Assembly (NCBI RefSeq): GCF_000346485.2
Contig: NZ_KQ976354.1
Location: forward strand, 496,001 to 560,000
Direction of reading: 5' to 3'
DNA from: Scytonema hofmannii PCC 7110
GTDB taxonomy: Bacteria > Cyanobacteriota > Cyanobacteriia > Cyanobacteriales > Nostocaceae
Length of the DNA: 64,000 bases
Shown here in pieces: positions 36,204 to 45,570 of this stretch. The translations under genes were made by a program, and so were the position numbers. Each line of letters opens with the position of its first letter. Within the stretch, counting starts at the first letter, position 1. Below the pieces are notes generated by a model. That model worked only from the letters and a program-made list of their open reading frames with translations, ran no database searches and was not told where the DNA came from.

Positions 36204-37343
36204 ATGAAATGGTGGGTTAAAAGGCAATTATTAATAACTAAGGTACTATTGTTACCACTAACGACGATCGCAGCGATCGCAATGACAACCATCTTGACCA
36301 ATGCATTGACTAAAAACAGCATTCACCAGTCGCCAATGAAGTTTGTGCAGTGCCAAAGTGAGCAATCTGAAACTTTCTTATCTGGGAAAACAGACTTTTG
36401 GTGTGAATCCAGCGATTTGATGGCGAACGTTTTTTACCGACGCTTGTCGGCTTTAGATAATGAGCTTGCACCCAGTGGCGCTAACGGTGTAAACGCCCAG
36501 TGGGAATCTAAACAGACTCAGCAATGGTACATTGAAGCACAGCGTCATGGTGAAGAATTAATCATCGGTGGGCTGATTAAAAACGATTCAAAAGCGGTTG
36601 AGGCGGGATTTAGGATGTTTGATTGGGGATTTGCCAAGCAGGCTAGTGATGGAAGTTTTTCGGGAACTGGCGATCCCTTTCATAGCACCTCTATGTTTGT
36701 GCAAGCGGTGTCTCGCACACTTCTGGTCATACAGCAATCTCCACATTCAAAACAGTACGCCGATAAGGTAGCGCATTACACACCTCTATTGCATCGTGCA
36801 GCGCGATGGATGATTTCCGACAATGCCTGGAGAAGAGGAATAAACAATAATAAACCCTACACCCATCGCCGTTATATAGTTGCCACAGCTTTGGGACTTA
36901 CGGGCAAACTCACTGGTGACCAAGTACTCATTAACTACGCCCGCAAATCTATTCAGGATGGCTTATCTCTACAACGAGAAGACGGCGTTAACCCAGAAAA
37001 AGGTGGTCATGATAGCAGTTACCAGATGGTAGGTGTGGTTTATGCTCAGCGGTGGTTAACCTACTTTCCAAATGACTCACTGACGCCCAAAGTCAAAGCG
37101 ATGATTGAGCGATCGCTCGATTGGGAACATACAAAAATATTCCCGACAGGCGAAATTAGCAACAAGGGCAATACTCGCACTGGTGGACAGGAAAGAGGAA
37201 GGAGTGGCAAGGTTAAAAAGGTAGACCACAGGAGTGTATACCGTGGATTTGCTTATTTGACTTGTGTTACTGGCAACAATAAATGGGAAGCGATCGCTCG
37301 GCAAGTCGCACAGTACTACTATAATCTGCCAAAGAAATCTTAA
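36204..37343 (+). CDS. Secreted alpha/alpha-barrel protein, probable polysaccharide-active enzyme
   Basis: 379 residues with a Lys-rich start and one hydrophobic helix (ITKVLLLPLTTIAAIAMTTILT) acting as a signal or anchor. The rest is helical, with the pattern of an (alpha/alpha)-toroid (HGEELIIGGLIKNDSKAVEAGFRMFDWGF; LHRAARWMISDNAW; NYARKSIQDGLSLQREDGVNPEKGGHDSSYQ). The conserved-looking GGHDSSYQ and HRSVYRGFAYL are like alginate-lyase and heparinase folds. I do not assign a family. As the last gene of the cluster it could trim or cut the exported polymer. It starts 24 bases after the flippase-like gene. Confidence 0.75.
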   Translation: MKWWVKRQLLITKVLLLPLTTIAAIAMTTILTNALTKNSIHQSPMKFVQCQSEQSETFLSGKTDFWCESSDLMANVFYRRLSALDNELAPSGANGVNAQWESKQTQQWYIEAQRHGEELIIGGLIKNDSKAVEAGFRMFDWGFAKQASDGSFSGTGDPFHSTSMFVQAVSRTLLVIQQSPHSKQYADKVAHYTPLLHRAARWMISDNAWRRGINNNKPYTHRRYIVATALGLTGKLTGDQVLINYARKSIQDGLSLQREDGVNPEKGGHDSSYQMVGVVYAQRWLTYFPNDSLTPKVKAMIERSLDWEHTKIFPTGEISNKGNTRTGGQERGRSGKVKKVDHRSVYRGFAYLTCVTGNNKWEAIARQVAQYYYNLPKKS

Positions 37344-37415
37344 AAAAACATTAAGTATATTTACTTATCTATCTATTGGATGAAGCATGGAGATATAAAA
37401 AGCCATTAAAGAAAC

Positions 37416-37622
37416 ATGGATAATGTACACATTTTTTCCAAAGCTCCAGAATTTCAACCTAACATCCATGAAGCCAAGCTTGCGGAGCTTCTGGATTGGT
37501 GCCAACTCGTGCAAGATTATCTAAACTCCGGGCAGACTGAGGATGCAAAGTTCTTCTTGGCGCAAGCGATCGCTGACGCTAAAAGACCAGTTGACTCATC
37601 CCGGCGTGTTTCTCCTCCCTAG
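37416..37622 (+). CDS. Small hypothetical protein
   Basis: 68 residues, starting MDNVHIFSKAPEFQPN and continuing as one amphipathic helix pair (KLAELLDWCQLVQDYLNSG and AKFFLAQAIADAKRP). It follows the glycan cluster by 73 bases. There is no signal peptide. It may be an independent regulator; nothing in the sequence shows its function. Confidence 0.55.
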   Translation: MDNVHIFSKAPEFQPNIHEAKLAELLDWCQLVQDYLNSGQTEDAKFFLAQAIADAKRPVDSSRRVSPP

Positions 37623-37784
37623 TTGCAACTACAGTATTGAAACGAGAGGGAATAAGACTAGCAACTGACAGTATTTTGGGAAACCTTCCCAAAACTAAAT
37701 CCTCAGCTAAGGATTAACTTCGGAAGAGTGTAGGCTTGCTAAAAATGAACACTCTTAATTGAGGCAGAATACCAAGACATTGAA

Positions 37785-37868
37785 AAGACTGTCTATTCTT
37801 AGACAGTCTTCAAACAACTTGAGTTGCGATACCTACTTAAATAGGTAGCCCTCTTAAGAGGGCATCGC
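37785..37868 (+). terminator. Hairpin plus cloverleaf-like structure
   Basis: AAGACTGTCTA-ttctt-AGACAGTCTT (37785-37810) is a strong stem. It is followed at 37826-37868 by GCGAT...ATCGC enclosing CTACTT-aaat-AGGTAG and the palindrome CCCTCTTAAGAGGG, i.e. a three-way junction. The first stem lacks a U-run. The rest of the 440-bp gap to 38064 holds nothing else. Confidence 0.5.
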
Positions 37869-38063
37869 ATCCTTACTTATAGCGATAATCAAGCCTCAAC
37901 ACAACCTCGAAAACCTCACATCACAAAACTCCTCAAGCTTTGGCTCAACTCCAACACCATTAACAGTCCTAGGGAGCTTGCAATTTCAGTTACGAGCAAG
38001 CAAATTTGCTGTGCCTTCCACTTGAATCAAAAAATGTTCATTCTCTGGAGGGAAGGAAAAAAA

Positions 38064-38462
38064 TTATGCTACGTAGTTCCCCCGACTTCTGCCTTCTAGA
38101 GCCGCTTTAATTTCTGGAATCATGCGCTTGATTTCCAGAAGGAGTACCCCTTTATTAGAGCCGCTAGCTACCACGAACAACATAGCATCCGTACTACAGG
38201 TAGTTACGATACTTAACCCTTGATTGCTTTCAACGTAGATTTGTTCGACAAACCCCTGGTTGAACTCAGTTGCAATTGTCTCTGCTACAGTTGACATTGT
38301 GGCAGATATAGCAGATACGGTCTCCTGTTCCGCTCCTTCACTAGGTAAATGAGATGCCAGGGGCAAACCTTGTGCTGAAACAATCATGGCACCTTGAACG
38401 TTGCTCACAGAAGTCACAAAGTTTTGCAGAATTGTATTTAGTTTGTTTGTGTTAATGACCAT
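38064..38462 (-). CDS. Roadblock/LC7-domain protein
   Basis: 132 residues. The Roadblock/LC7 fold is visible as LNTILQNFVTSVSNVQGAMIVSAQGLPLASHLP, then AISATMSTVAETIATEF and EIKRMIPEIKAALEGR. In bacteria such small proteins (MglB and relatives) act as GTPase-activating or scaffold partners of Ras-like MglA GTPases that control polarity and motility. It lies 69 bases downstream of a paralogue with about half identical residues and a V4R-like gene. No MglA gene is seen here, so the GTPase partner is elsewhere. Confidence 0.88.
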   Translation of the reverse strand: MVINTNKLNTILQNFVTSVSNVQGAMIVSAQGLPLASHLPSEGAEQETVSAISATMSTVAETIATEFNQGFVEQIYVESNQGLSIVTTCSTDAMLFVVASGSNKGVLLLEIKRMIPEIKAALEGRSRGNYVA

Positions 38463-38531
38463 TGTTGCAATTCTTCACCTATCTTTCCAGAAATGACTCA
38501 ATCAAACCCAGCTAAAACTTTCAGGTTTTTA

Positions 38532-38948
38532 TCACCTATTCCAGCGCGTACCAGCAGAGTTCCCCCAACTATTTCCACCATCTAGAACGCTTCTAAGTTC
38601 TGGAATGATGCGATTAATCTCCTGAAGTAAAACCCCTTGTTTGAGACCTTCAGTAGCTAGCACAAACAACACAGTACCCTCATCACAGGCGGTGAGGATG
38701 CTAAAGCCGCGATTACTTTCAACGTAGATACGTTCTACAACGCCCTGATTGAACATAGATGAGACCCGCTCAGCCATAGATGACACTGTAGCGGACATGG
38801 CTGATACTCTCTCATCTTGAACTTCATTTGATAAGTAAGATGCCAGTGGCAGACCATCTGAGGAAGTAATAACGGCACCTTGAACTTTGCTTACAGAACT
38901 CACAAAGTTTTGCAGAATTATGGATAGCTTATCAATATCAATTGCCAT
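38532..38948 (-). CDS. Roadblock/LC7-domain protein, paralogue
   Basis: 138 residues. It matches the gene downstream along its length (LSIILQNFVSSVSKVQGAVITSSDGLPLASYLS; AMSATVSSMAERVSSMFNQGVVERIYVESNRGFSI; EINRIIPELRSVLDGG), with a small C-terminal extension. The pair likely arose by tandem duplication and could form a heterodimer, as MglB-type proteins dimerise. The start MAIDIDKLSI has an upstream AAGGAG. Confidence 0.88.
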   Translation of the reverse strand: MAIDIDKLSIILQNFVSSVSKVQGAVITSSDGLPLASYLSNEVQDERVSAMSATVSSMAERVSSMFNQGVVERIYVESNRGFSILTACDEGTVLFVLATEGLKQGVLLQEINRIIPELRSVLDGGNSWGNSAGTRWNR

Positions 38949-38997
38949 TGTCGAAACTCCTTATCTTTCCATCGCGAGAATCCTAAGTCATCTGATT

Positions 38998-39486
38998 TCA
39001 AACAGGCGTGAACTCAAATTCTGTTTGTAGACCTGCTTGTTCAGCCACTGCGATTTGCCGCCCTTGGTGACGTTTTTGCAGGATCTGATCAATAAAGCCA
39101 CCGAGTATACCAAGCGTAAATGGGCACAAACGCTCTGAATTGGCGTTCTCACCACACATTTCCAATGGCTCAACTATCGTTACCCGAATAAAGCCTTCTT
39201 GTTGAGTGACTTCATCAATTACACAGAGTCGTGTTCCTTCCATGCCTAAACTTTTATTCAGTTTCTTCAGTACAGTGGTCAGATCTTGTGTTTCCGCTGT
39301 TGCTCCCAGCATAGTGGCAATTTTCTTGCCGTATGCACGACCTGCCGTACTGATAATTATTGCCGCCGCCTTTTTACCCATGTTCTCTTCTATACCGTCC
39401 AACAACGCTTTAAAGTCTATTACATTCACAAAATCCCCAAGCATGGGTCTGAGAGTATTAGAAGTTGCCATCATTTTGTTTGACAT
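38998..39486 (-). CDS. V4R-like small-molecule-binding domain protein
   Basis: 162 residues from ATG 39486, which is preceded by GAGG; an upstream start at 39555 would add a poorly conserved tail. The C-terminal half reads GTRLCVIDEV, then IRVTIVEPLEMCGENANSERLCPFTLGILGGFI, the Cys-bearing pattern of the V4R (4-vinyl-reductase-like) domain, a small sensory fold. The N-terminal half is helical (KALLDGIEENMGKKAAAIIISTAGRAYG). It precedes the two Roadblock genes by 49 bases, which hints at a sensory-polarity operon. It may link a ligand to the GTPase circuit; that is inference. Confidence 0.65.
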   Translation of the reverse strand: MSNKMMATSNTLRPMLGDFVNVIDFKALLDGIEENMGKKAAAIIISTAGRAYGKKIATMLGATAETQDLTTVLKKLNKSLGMEGTRLCVIDEVTQQEGFIRVTIVEPLEMCGENANSERLCPFTLGILGGFIDQILQKRHQGRQIAVAEQAGLQTEFEFTPV

Positions 39487-40372
39487 TGCCTCATTTAGTT
39501 TTTCTAGTCTAGTTTGGGTTCGAGCAAAAGCAACCGAGACGCGCGCATTTTGCACGCGTAAGTCCTATCCTTAATTCGGCAGCCCCGACCTCTCGTCTGC
39601 TATGCTGCTATGCTTCCCCACGAATTTATTTATTCGGGGGATTTAATAAAGTGCAAACTTTATTATTTGTCGATCTAATTAAATACATTCGGCTTTTAAC
39701 CGTATGGCAGAGCTTATTTGGACTGGCTTTTGTATTAAAGCTTACAATATTACAGAGCTGCACCCCGCAGTATGTCTCATGCCTTTCTTCAGGAAAAATC
39801 ACATCCCATCCGTTAATAATTTGGGTATTGCATGAAACAATGATGAAAAAGTCATGAGAAAAACTTCATAATGTATAAAGCTTTTTTGATGTGTCAATGA
39901 TTATCATCATGGTGACTGTGTGACATCAAATCGGCAATTTAAAAATTTACACGACATTGCCCTTAATCCCCCCGATGTATTAGGGGGAAACAAGAAAAAA
40001 TCGGTTCCCGGACCAATACATCAGTCTGGGTTAGGGAGGGGGAAAAAATATTTGATAGATCAATCATGACTTTTCAAACATCCTCTAAGCTGATGTCATT
40101 CAAAGTCCGACTCTCCTCAACAACTCTAGTTAATCTCTCCGCGTCACCGCGTCCTCAAGTCTCCGTGTCGGCTAGCTTTTACGACTTCTTAGTGCCATTC
40201 GGGTTATATCCCCTTAATAAATTAGTCCTTGCCTTGCGGACTTCGTTTGTATAGCCGCGATTTCCAATCGCAGGGGATTTGGTATTTAGATGTTGTGAGA
40301 AATCCAGGTCATGCGATTTAGGACGGGCATCCCTGCCCGTCCCACAAAATGGGGGATTTTGCCGCTATACTT
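39487..40372. other. Long intergenic region with repeats, no supported gene
   Basis: It contains the second 41-bp repeat copy (39819-39859), a GTTTGTATAGCCGCG repeat (40243-40260) and an ACGGGCA-TCCC-TGCCCGT hairpin (40323-40340). Short plus-strand frames at 39651, 40066 and 40311 lack ribosome sites and protein-like composition. Confidence 0.5.
39819..39859. repeat. Copy 2 of a 41-bp intergenic repeat
   Basis: ATTTGGGTATTGCATGAAAC followed by AATGATGAAAAAG and TCATGAGA; it matches 4182-4222 with about three changes. Confidence 0.6.
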
Positions 40373-40624
40373 TTATGCTCGCAGTGCGACCTCAGTTTCC
40401 ACTGATTCTTGGGAAAGAGTTGTAGGAACGTGTTCTATTTCCACTTGCACCCATTCAGAGTATACATCTTCCACAAATCTGCTGCGCTCGGGGCTTCCGT
40501 TAACGATCTCTCGGACTTTTAGAGTTGTTACGTAAACTCCATGTAGGACTTCATGTCCGTAACCAACGACTTGACCAACTAGCCCAGTGATTTGATGGCG
40601 TGCATAGTCTCCAATCTCTAACAT
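40373..40624 (-). CDS. Small hypothetical cyanobacterial protein
   Basis: 83 residues from ATG 40624 (an ATG six bases upstream is the alternative). MLEIGDYARHQITGLVGQVVGYGHEVLHG is an SH3-like strand-rich start, followed by VYVTTLKVREI and an acidic middle (RFVEDVYSEWVQVEIEHVP). It may be a small beta-barrel protein, as in ribosome- or complex-associated factors. It starts after a well-separated gap. I do not recognise a named family. Confidence 0.65.
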   Translation of the reverse strand: MLEIGDYARHQITGLVGQVVGYGHEVLHGVYVTTLKVREIVNGSPERSRFVEDVYSEWVQVEIEHVPTTLSQESVETEVALRA

Positions 40625-40786
40625 TGTCATGACTCCCTGACTAGATAGACTTAACGATTTGTTTTTACTTTTGGTACAGAATATCAGCTATCGGTTGAAC
40701 AGTTATCATTTGAGGCAGTGAAATGATTGCGGCTTCCTTCATAAATTTATTAAGGAATGCTGGTTCAAGTGATAACTGAGCGTTAA

Positions 40787-42064
40787 TTAAGCAACAACCT
40801 GAGGTGTTCTCGCTTGTGTGGTTACAACTTCAGGCAACAGATGAGTATAAAGATGAGTTAATCTGGAGGCAACACTTTGCCAGCTGAAAGCAATTTCTAC
40901 ACGCTGTCTACCCGCTTCACCAAGCCGATCCCGCCATTCTGGATTGGTTAGAATGCGGTCAATAGCTAGGGCAAAAGCATCTTCATCTTTGGGAGGAGCA
41001 AGCAATCCTGTCACCTCAGGTACCACTGTAAATTGCAATCCACCTACATCACTTGCCACCACTGGAGTTCGGCTAGCCATCGCTTCAATGGTCACTAAAC
41101 CGAAAGGTTCGTAGTGACTGGGGACTACACACACATCAGCAGCAGCGTAGTAAGAGGGTAGAACAGTCTCATCAAGCCGACCTGGAAAGGCTGTGCAATT
41201 GTCTAATCCAAGTTCAGATACAATGCTGGCAATGCGATCGCGCTCGATGCCATCACTATAACCGGGACGGCTACCACCCCCAATAATTAACTGTAGGTTA
41301 GCCACAGAGTGCAAACTCGACTTTGCAAAAGCTCTGACAAGTGTTTCAATGCCCTTACGTTTATCAAAGCGACCAACGTAGAGCACCACCTTCGCATCAG
41401 GAGCAATGCCCAATGCTTGACGTGCTGTAGCCCGTTGAATCGATCCAAATTTATCAATATCCGTACCGCAAGGAATGACTTCTATGCGTCCAAGAGTGGA
41501 AACTAGCTTCCGCATATGTTCCTGTTCTTGAGGACTGGTAGCAACAACTCGCTCTACGTTCTCCAGACAATTTTTTTCAACATCCAGTCGGATACTAGCT
41601 ATTGCTGGTAGGTCAGAAACAGTGCTGTACTTCACCGCTCCTAAGGAATGGTATGTATGCACTTGAATCAATGGTTGGCGCTTTTTCAGTTCCATACCCA
41701 CCCAGGAAGACAACCAATAGTGAGTGTGAACAAGAGGATACTGAAAACCTTGCTTCTGCTGGAATGCTTGAAACTCTGCGATAAATTCAGGTAGATGCTC
41801 CAGTAGGCTATCCCGACCTATAAACTCCATTGGACCTGCCGTCAACCGAATTGTTCGACAGTTAGTTCCATGTTGTATAATAGCAGCCTGCTCGGAACTA
41901 CTGCGGCGAGTGAACATATCCACCTGCCAACCTTCCTGAGCTAACGCATAACCTACCTGACGGACATAGACGTTTTGTCCGCCAGCCTCTTCTTGTCCTA
42001 TTTCTGCAGCCGGATCTCCATCCACAGAAATCAAAGCGATGCGATGTTTTTTTGTCAGTAGCAT
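40787..42064 (-). CDS. Family 4 glycosyltransferase, sucrose-phosphate-synthase-like
   Basis: 425 residues. The start ALISVDGDPAAEIGQEEAGGQNVYVRQVGYALAQ carries the GGQNVYVR motif of sucrose-phosphate-synthase and sucrose-synthase-type enzymes, where the glycosyl acceptor binds. The donor domain reads VVLYVGRFDKRKGIETLVRAF and EPFGLVTIEAMASRTPVVAS (E-x7-E). It lacks the HAD phosphatase domain of larger SPS proteins. It may make sucrose-6-phosphate or a related glycoside from UDP- or ADP-glucose. The riboswitch upstream binds c-di-AMP, a signal for osmotic state, which fits a compatible-solute role. The GH31 gene upstream is separated by 945 bases. Confidence 0.85.
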   Translation of the reverse strand: MLLTKKHRIALISVDGDPAAEIGQEEAGGQNVYVRQVGYALAQEGWQVDMFTRRSSSEQAAIIQHGTNCRTIRLTAGPMEFIGRDSLLEHLPEFIAEFQAFQQKQGFQYPLVHTHYWLSSWVGMELKKRQPLIQVHTYHSLGAVKYSTVSDLPAIASIRLDVEKNCLENVERVVATSPQEQEHMRKLVSTLGRIEVIPCGTDIDKFGSIQRATARQALGIAPDAKVVLYVGRFDKRKGIETLVRAFAKSSLHSVANLQLIIGGGSRPGYSDGIERDRIASIVSELGLDNCTAFPGRLDETVLPSYYAAADVCVVPSHYEPFGLVTIEAMASRTPVVASDVGGLQFTVVPEVTGLLAPPKDEDAFALAIDRILTNPEWRDRLGEAGRQRVEIAFSWQSVASRLTHLYTHLLPEVVTTQARTPQVVA

Positions 42065-42223
42065 AGTTAAACTTCACCACATGGCAATCTATCCTGCCTC
42101 AGATACCTAAGTTGAGGTAGTGTGACTCCTCCCCAAAGCTAAGGGCAGGTACAACGAAGCGCACAGATACCAGCCAAGGATACCGACGAGAACAAGGCAT
42201 TACTTGTTAAGAATGCTGCTCGT

Positions 42224-42453
42224 TCAGTCTCTTCTCAATGCCGACGAAGTTAGCTGACGGGCTAGGACTGAGAGATGTCCCTCTTTCGTAAGGATTCAGT
42301 AGGTCGGATGAAGTGTGAAAGGCAAGTTCTCATTTATCCTCGATACTTGATTCCTTATCCTTTTAAAAGATTAGCCCCAAGGTTGGTTCCTCCGCTCCAG
42401 GCTTACCTCAGGGAACACTGTGTCTAAGGCAAACCGTGAATTAGGCAGACTGA
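42224..42453 (-). promoter_or_regulatory. c-di-AMP riboswitch (ydaO/yuaA type)
   Basis: On the minus strand: TCAGTCT, then CACGGTTTGCCTTAGACAC, GGAGCGGAGGAACCAACCTT with GGGGCTAATC, then after a variable insert CCTAGCCCGTCAGCTAAC and TTCGTCGGC, closing with AGACTGA. TCAGTCT pairs with AGACTGA as the P1 stem (42447-42453 with 42224-42230). The GGAACCA...GGGGCTAAT and CGTCAGCTAACTTCGT blocks are the ydaO hallmark. This gives a roughly 160-base leader between P1 and the glycosyltransferase start. Binding c-di-AMP would usually switch the gene off. Confidence 0.75.
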
Positions 42454-42872
42454 TTTAGATATGTTAAGAATCTAACGCGTAACCACCGTCTAAGTCAACC
42501 TTTTTTAAGAATGACTTCCTCTAGCAACAAGCATTGCTATACTCCAAACCGTTTTATTGCAAGCTGTATAATTCTGAATATAACTGTTTAACAAGGCTAG
42601 CTTGGTACAACAAGTTATACATAAACGATCATTAAGTACAACTACCATCTAAGATATATCCCTCGTAGAAATAAATTGCAAACGCTTAACATAAGTTAGC
42701 ATAGGTATATATTATTTTTATAAATAAAATTATATGAATTACTTTCTCATCCGTTTTGTTGTAGCAAACATTCAAATTTTTCTATCTTTAGGGAGAGACT
42801 CAAAAAAGGGAGTAGGGAGTAAGGAGTAGGTATCGAAGGTTAAGAAATTAGAATTACCCAATCCCTAACCCG

Positions 42873-42999
42873 CTAGAGCGTCAGTCCACTAATCCCAAAA
42901 ACCCGGTTTCTTCGAGTTGAGCAAACGAGATATCAAGCTTTCTAAGAGAGAGAAACCGGGTTTTTTGCCCCCTTTTGAAATACTGTACCGACGCTCTGG
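42873..42999. mobile_element. MITE-like element, copy 1
   Basis: CTAGAGCG at the left and CGCTCTGG at the right. Inner arms ACCCGGTTTCTTC and GAGAAACCGGGT pair. The same element lies in opposite orientation at 60651-60778. It begins just after a GGGAGTA heptamer stretch and ends 11 bases from the stop of the GH31 gene, so it may also end transcription. Confidence 0.75.
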
Positions 43000-43009
43000 T
43001 TTCCAAACC

Positions 43010-45460
43010 CTAAACCTGAATGCGAACCTTATGGAAGCGATTTCCGATCGCAAGCCCTTCCGAGTCTTCAAACTCCAGTATTTGTCCAGTGCAAGTCACT
43101 TCTTTATCATCAACCCAAGCTTGTTGTGGTTTGATTCCATGTAGATGCAGGCTGACTGATATAAAGGCGAAAGGATATTTCCCTTCTTCTGTCCAAGTGA
43201 TTTCTAGATTGTTCTCAGAACGTGTCATACAAAACTTATCCAGCCTTGATTCTCCATAGCCATCACCTGCATCAGAGTAGAGAAGAGTCTCACTGTTTCC
43301 TTCTACAGGCGGGTAAATATGAAGAATTAGTTGCTTTTTTTCCTCCATTGGTAAAATACTTCCTGCTAAAACCAACAGGGGAATTTGCTCTAGGGGTGCT
43401 TCAATTGTGACTTGTTGGGAACCTTTCAGAACTGCATCATTCCAAAAATTATACCAATGACCTTTGGGTAAAATAACCTGTCGCGATCGCGCCCTTTCTT
43501 CCACAATCGGACAAACGAGTAATGCATCACCCAAGAAGAAAGCATCTTCCACAGACCAGAGTGCAGGTTCATCTGTTGCAGACCAAAAAACAGGACGCAC
43601 GGGAGGATAACCTTTTTGTGTGGCTTCCCAAGACAAGGTATAGAAATAGGGAAGCAATCGGTAACGAAGTTCTAAAAATTGCCGAATAATACTTAAATAA
43701 GGTTCCCCATAAGTCCAAGGTGTGCGGTGTTCCACATTATTAGAAGAGTGGGTGCGGTAGAACGTGAAAAAGGTAGCCATTTGGAACCATCGCAAGTAAA
43801 GTTCAGCACTAGGATTACCCTGAAAACCACCGATATCAGGTCCACTGTAGGGAATACCAGAAAGCCCCAAACCTACTACTGTTGCTATAGTTGTACGCAA
43901 GGCAACCCAGGTACACTCTACATCACCCGTCCAAGTCCAGGCGTAGCGTTGAAGACCAGCCCATCCTGCACGAGAAACAAGAAAAGGGCGTTGTTGGGGA
44001 TGGTATTGACACAGACTGTCGTATGCTGCTTTTGCCTGTAGTAACCCGTAGACATTGTGCGCTTCGCGATGATCCCCGCCCCTGCCTTCCATATAATGCT
44101 GCGTTACCTTAGGAAGTGAGCGATCGCCCCAAGCAATAAAAGCAGCTGGTTCATTCATATCATGCCAGAAACCTGCAACTCCCACATCTAGCAGATACTG
44201 ATATTGCCGACTCCACCATCCACGAACCTTAGGGTTAGTAAAATCTGGGAATACACACCAACCAGGCCAAACAGGTGCAACAACAAGTTTACCATTGGGG
44301 AGTTTGCAAAAGCCATCCAGTATTTGACCTTCTAGAAATAAATTACTGTGACGGCTGTACTTAATCCCTGGATTGAGAATTGCAATAAACTGCACCCCAA
44401 GTTCTTTGAGTTCTTGTGTAAAACTTCCTAATTTAGGAAAGCGATCGGGATCGATAGTAAATGCTCTGTTACCAACTTGACAATCGATATCTAAATGAAT
44501 AGCACTTAAAGGTAAATTGCGATCTTGAAATGCTTGGGCTTCTTCTCGGATCTTTTCTTCTGTACGATATCCCCATTTAGATTGGTGATAACCCAAAGCC
44601 CAAAGAGGAGGTAAAGCTGCGCGTCCAGTTAACTCTGTATAGCGTTCTAAAAGTTGAGCGGGTACGCCATAAGTAAAATAATAACGCAGCGATCCCCCTT
44701 CAAAATCAGCAACAGCAGTTTCCCCAAAGGTAAAATTAGCATCAAAAGAGTTTTCATAAAAAATCAAATAACTGCCAGAAGAATATAAGCTCAAATACAC
44801 GGGAATACACAAATACATTGGATCTGAACCAGGACCATACATACCTGCAGCATCATAGTTCCACATCCGATATGTTTTTGGTTGTTGTTTCTCATCTTTA
44901 GCAGCACGTAAGTTAAGAGAAGAAAACCTTTCCCCAAGCCCATATATTTGTTCTTCTTGTCGCAGTTTTGCTTGATGTAACCATCCTTCACTTTTACGAG
45001 AGGGAGGCAATTCTTCACGTAACGTTTGTCCTGAAGAATCGCAAAACTTTAGACTACCATCTTCTTGGACAAAAACTTTTAGCTTAGCACTGGATATAGA
45101 GAAACCATTTTCTATCTCTTCCAATTGAGTTTTAACTTCCTGCCAATCTTGTTGGACAATAGCATAAGAAATAGGTGGTATTCCAGGTTTCCAGTCAACT
45201 CTAACAAAATCTTCAGTAAGAAAACAAATCTGTAATTCTGCCAGTTCAAAATAGAAATTAGCACCTCTTTCTGTAAGTTCAGTACGAATGATTTTTCCAG
45301 GTTGGTTAAATCCTTTTTCTGTAGAACGCTTAAAAAATTTGCGTTCTATATTGTCTCTTTTGCGAGAATAAAGAAGTGCATGAGGCGTGTATTTGAAGTA
45401 AAAGAGGGAACCCCAAAAGAATTTTATTTTTAGGTGAATTTCTTTAAGACTGTTCATCAT
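43010..45460 (-). CDS. Glycoside hydrolase family 31, alpha-glucosidase-like
   Basis: 816 residues, soluble. The (beta/alpha)8 catalytic domain carries PLSAIHLDIDCQVGNRAFTIDPDRFP and GVAGFWHDMNEPAAFI; the Asp in WHDMNEP is the GH31 nucleophile, and the downstream CTWVALRTTIATVVGLGLSGIPYSGPDIGGF holds the acid/base neighbourhood. The N-terminal 200 residues are a beta-sandwich and the C-terminal part a second one. The enzyme cuts alpha-linked glucose from the non-reducing end of oligosaccharides or starch-like glucans. The start has two Met codons. A MITE lies right at the 3' end. It is probably a monocistronic gene of storage-glucan or sucrose metabolism. Confidence 0.94.
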   Translation of the reverse strand: MMNSLKEIHLKIKFFWGSLFYFKYTPHALLYSRKRDNIERKFFKRSTEKGFNQPGKIIRTELTERGANFYFELAELQICFLTEDFVRVDWKPGIPPISYAIVQQDWQEVKTQLEEIENGFSISSAKLKVFVQEDGSLKFCDSSGQTLREELPPSRKSEGWLHQAKLRQEEQIYGLGERFSSLNLRAAKDEKQQPKTYRMWNYDAAGMYGPGSDPMYLCIPVYLSLYSSGSYLIFYENSFDANFTFGETAVADFEGGSLRYYFTYGVPAQLLERYTELTGRAALPPLWALGYHQSKWGYRTEEKIREEAQAFQDRNLPLSAIHLDIDCQVGNRAFTIDPDRFPKLGSFTQELKELGVQFIAILNPGIKYSRHSNLFLEGQILDGFCKLPNGKLVVAPVWPGWCVFPDFTNPKVRGWWSRQYQYLLDVGVAGFWHDMNEPAAFIAWGDRSLPKVTQHYMEGRGGDHREAHNVYGLLQAKAAYDSLCQYHPQQRPFLVSRAGWAGLQRYAWTWTGDVECTWVALRTTIATVVGLGLSGIPYSGPDIGGFQGNPSAELYLRWFQMATFFTFYRTHSSNNVEHRTPWTYGEPYLSIIRQFLELRYRLLPYFYTLSWEATQKGYPPVRPVFWSATDEPALWSVEDAFFLGDALLVCPIVEERARSRQVILPKGHWYNFWNDAVLKGSQQVTIEAPLEQIPLLVLAGSILPMEEKKQLILHIYPPVEGNSETLLYSDAGDGYGESRLDKFCMTRSENNLEITWTEEGKYPFAFISVSLHLHGIKPQQAWVDDKEVTCTGQILEFEDSEGLAIGNRFHKVRIQV

Positions 45461-45570
45461 AGAATTTCGGTATTGAGGGGAGTTCCGTAAACAATTAAGA
45501 ACTTAAAGATAACAAAAATACTCTGTCAGATGTATCTGCTTGAGGAGTGAAAATTTAGCGCAACAAAGGC

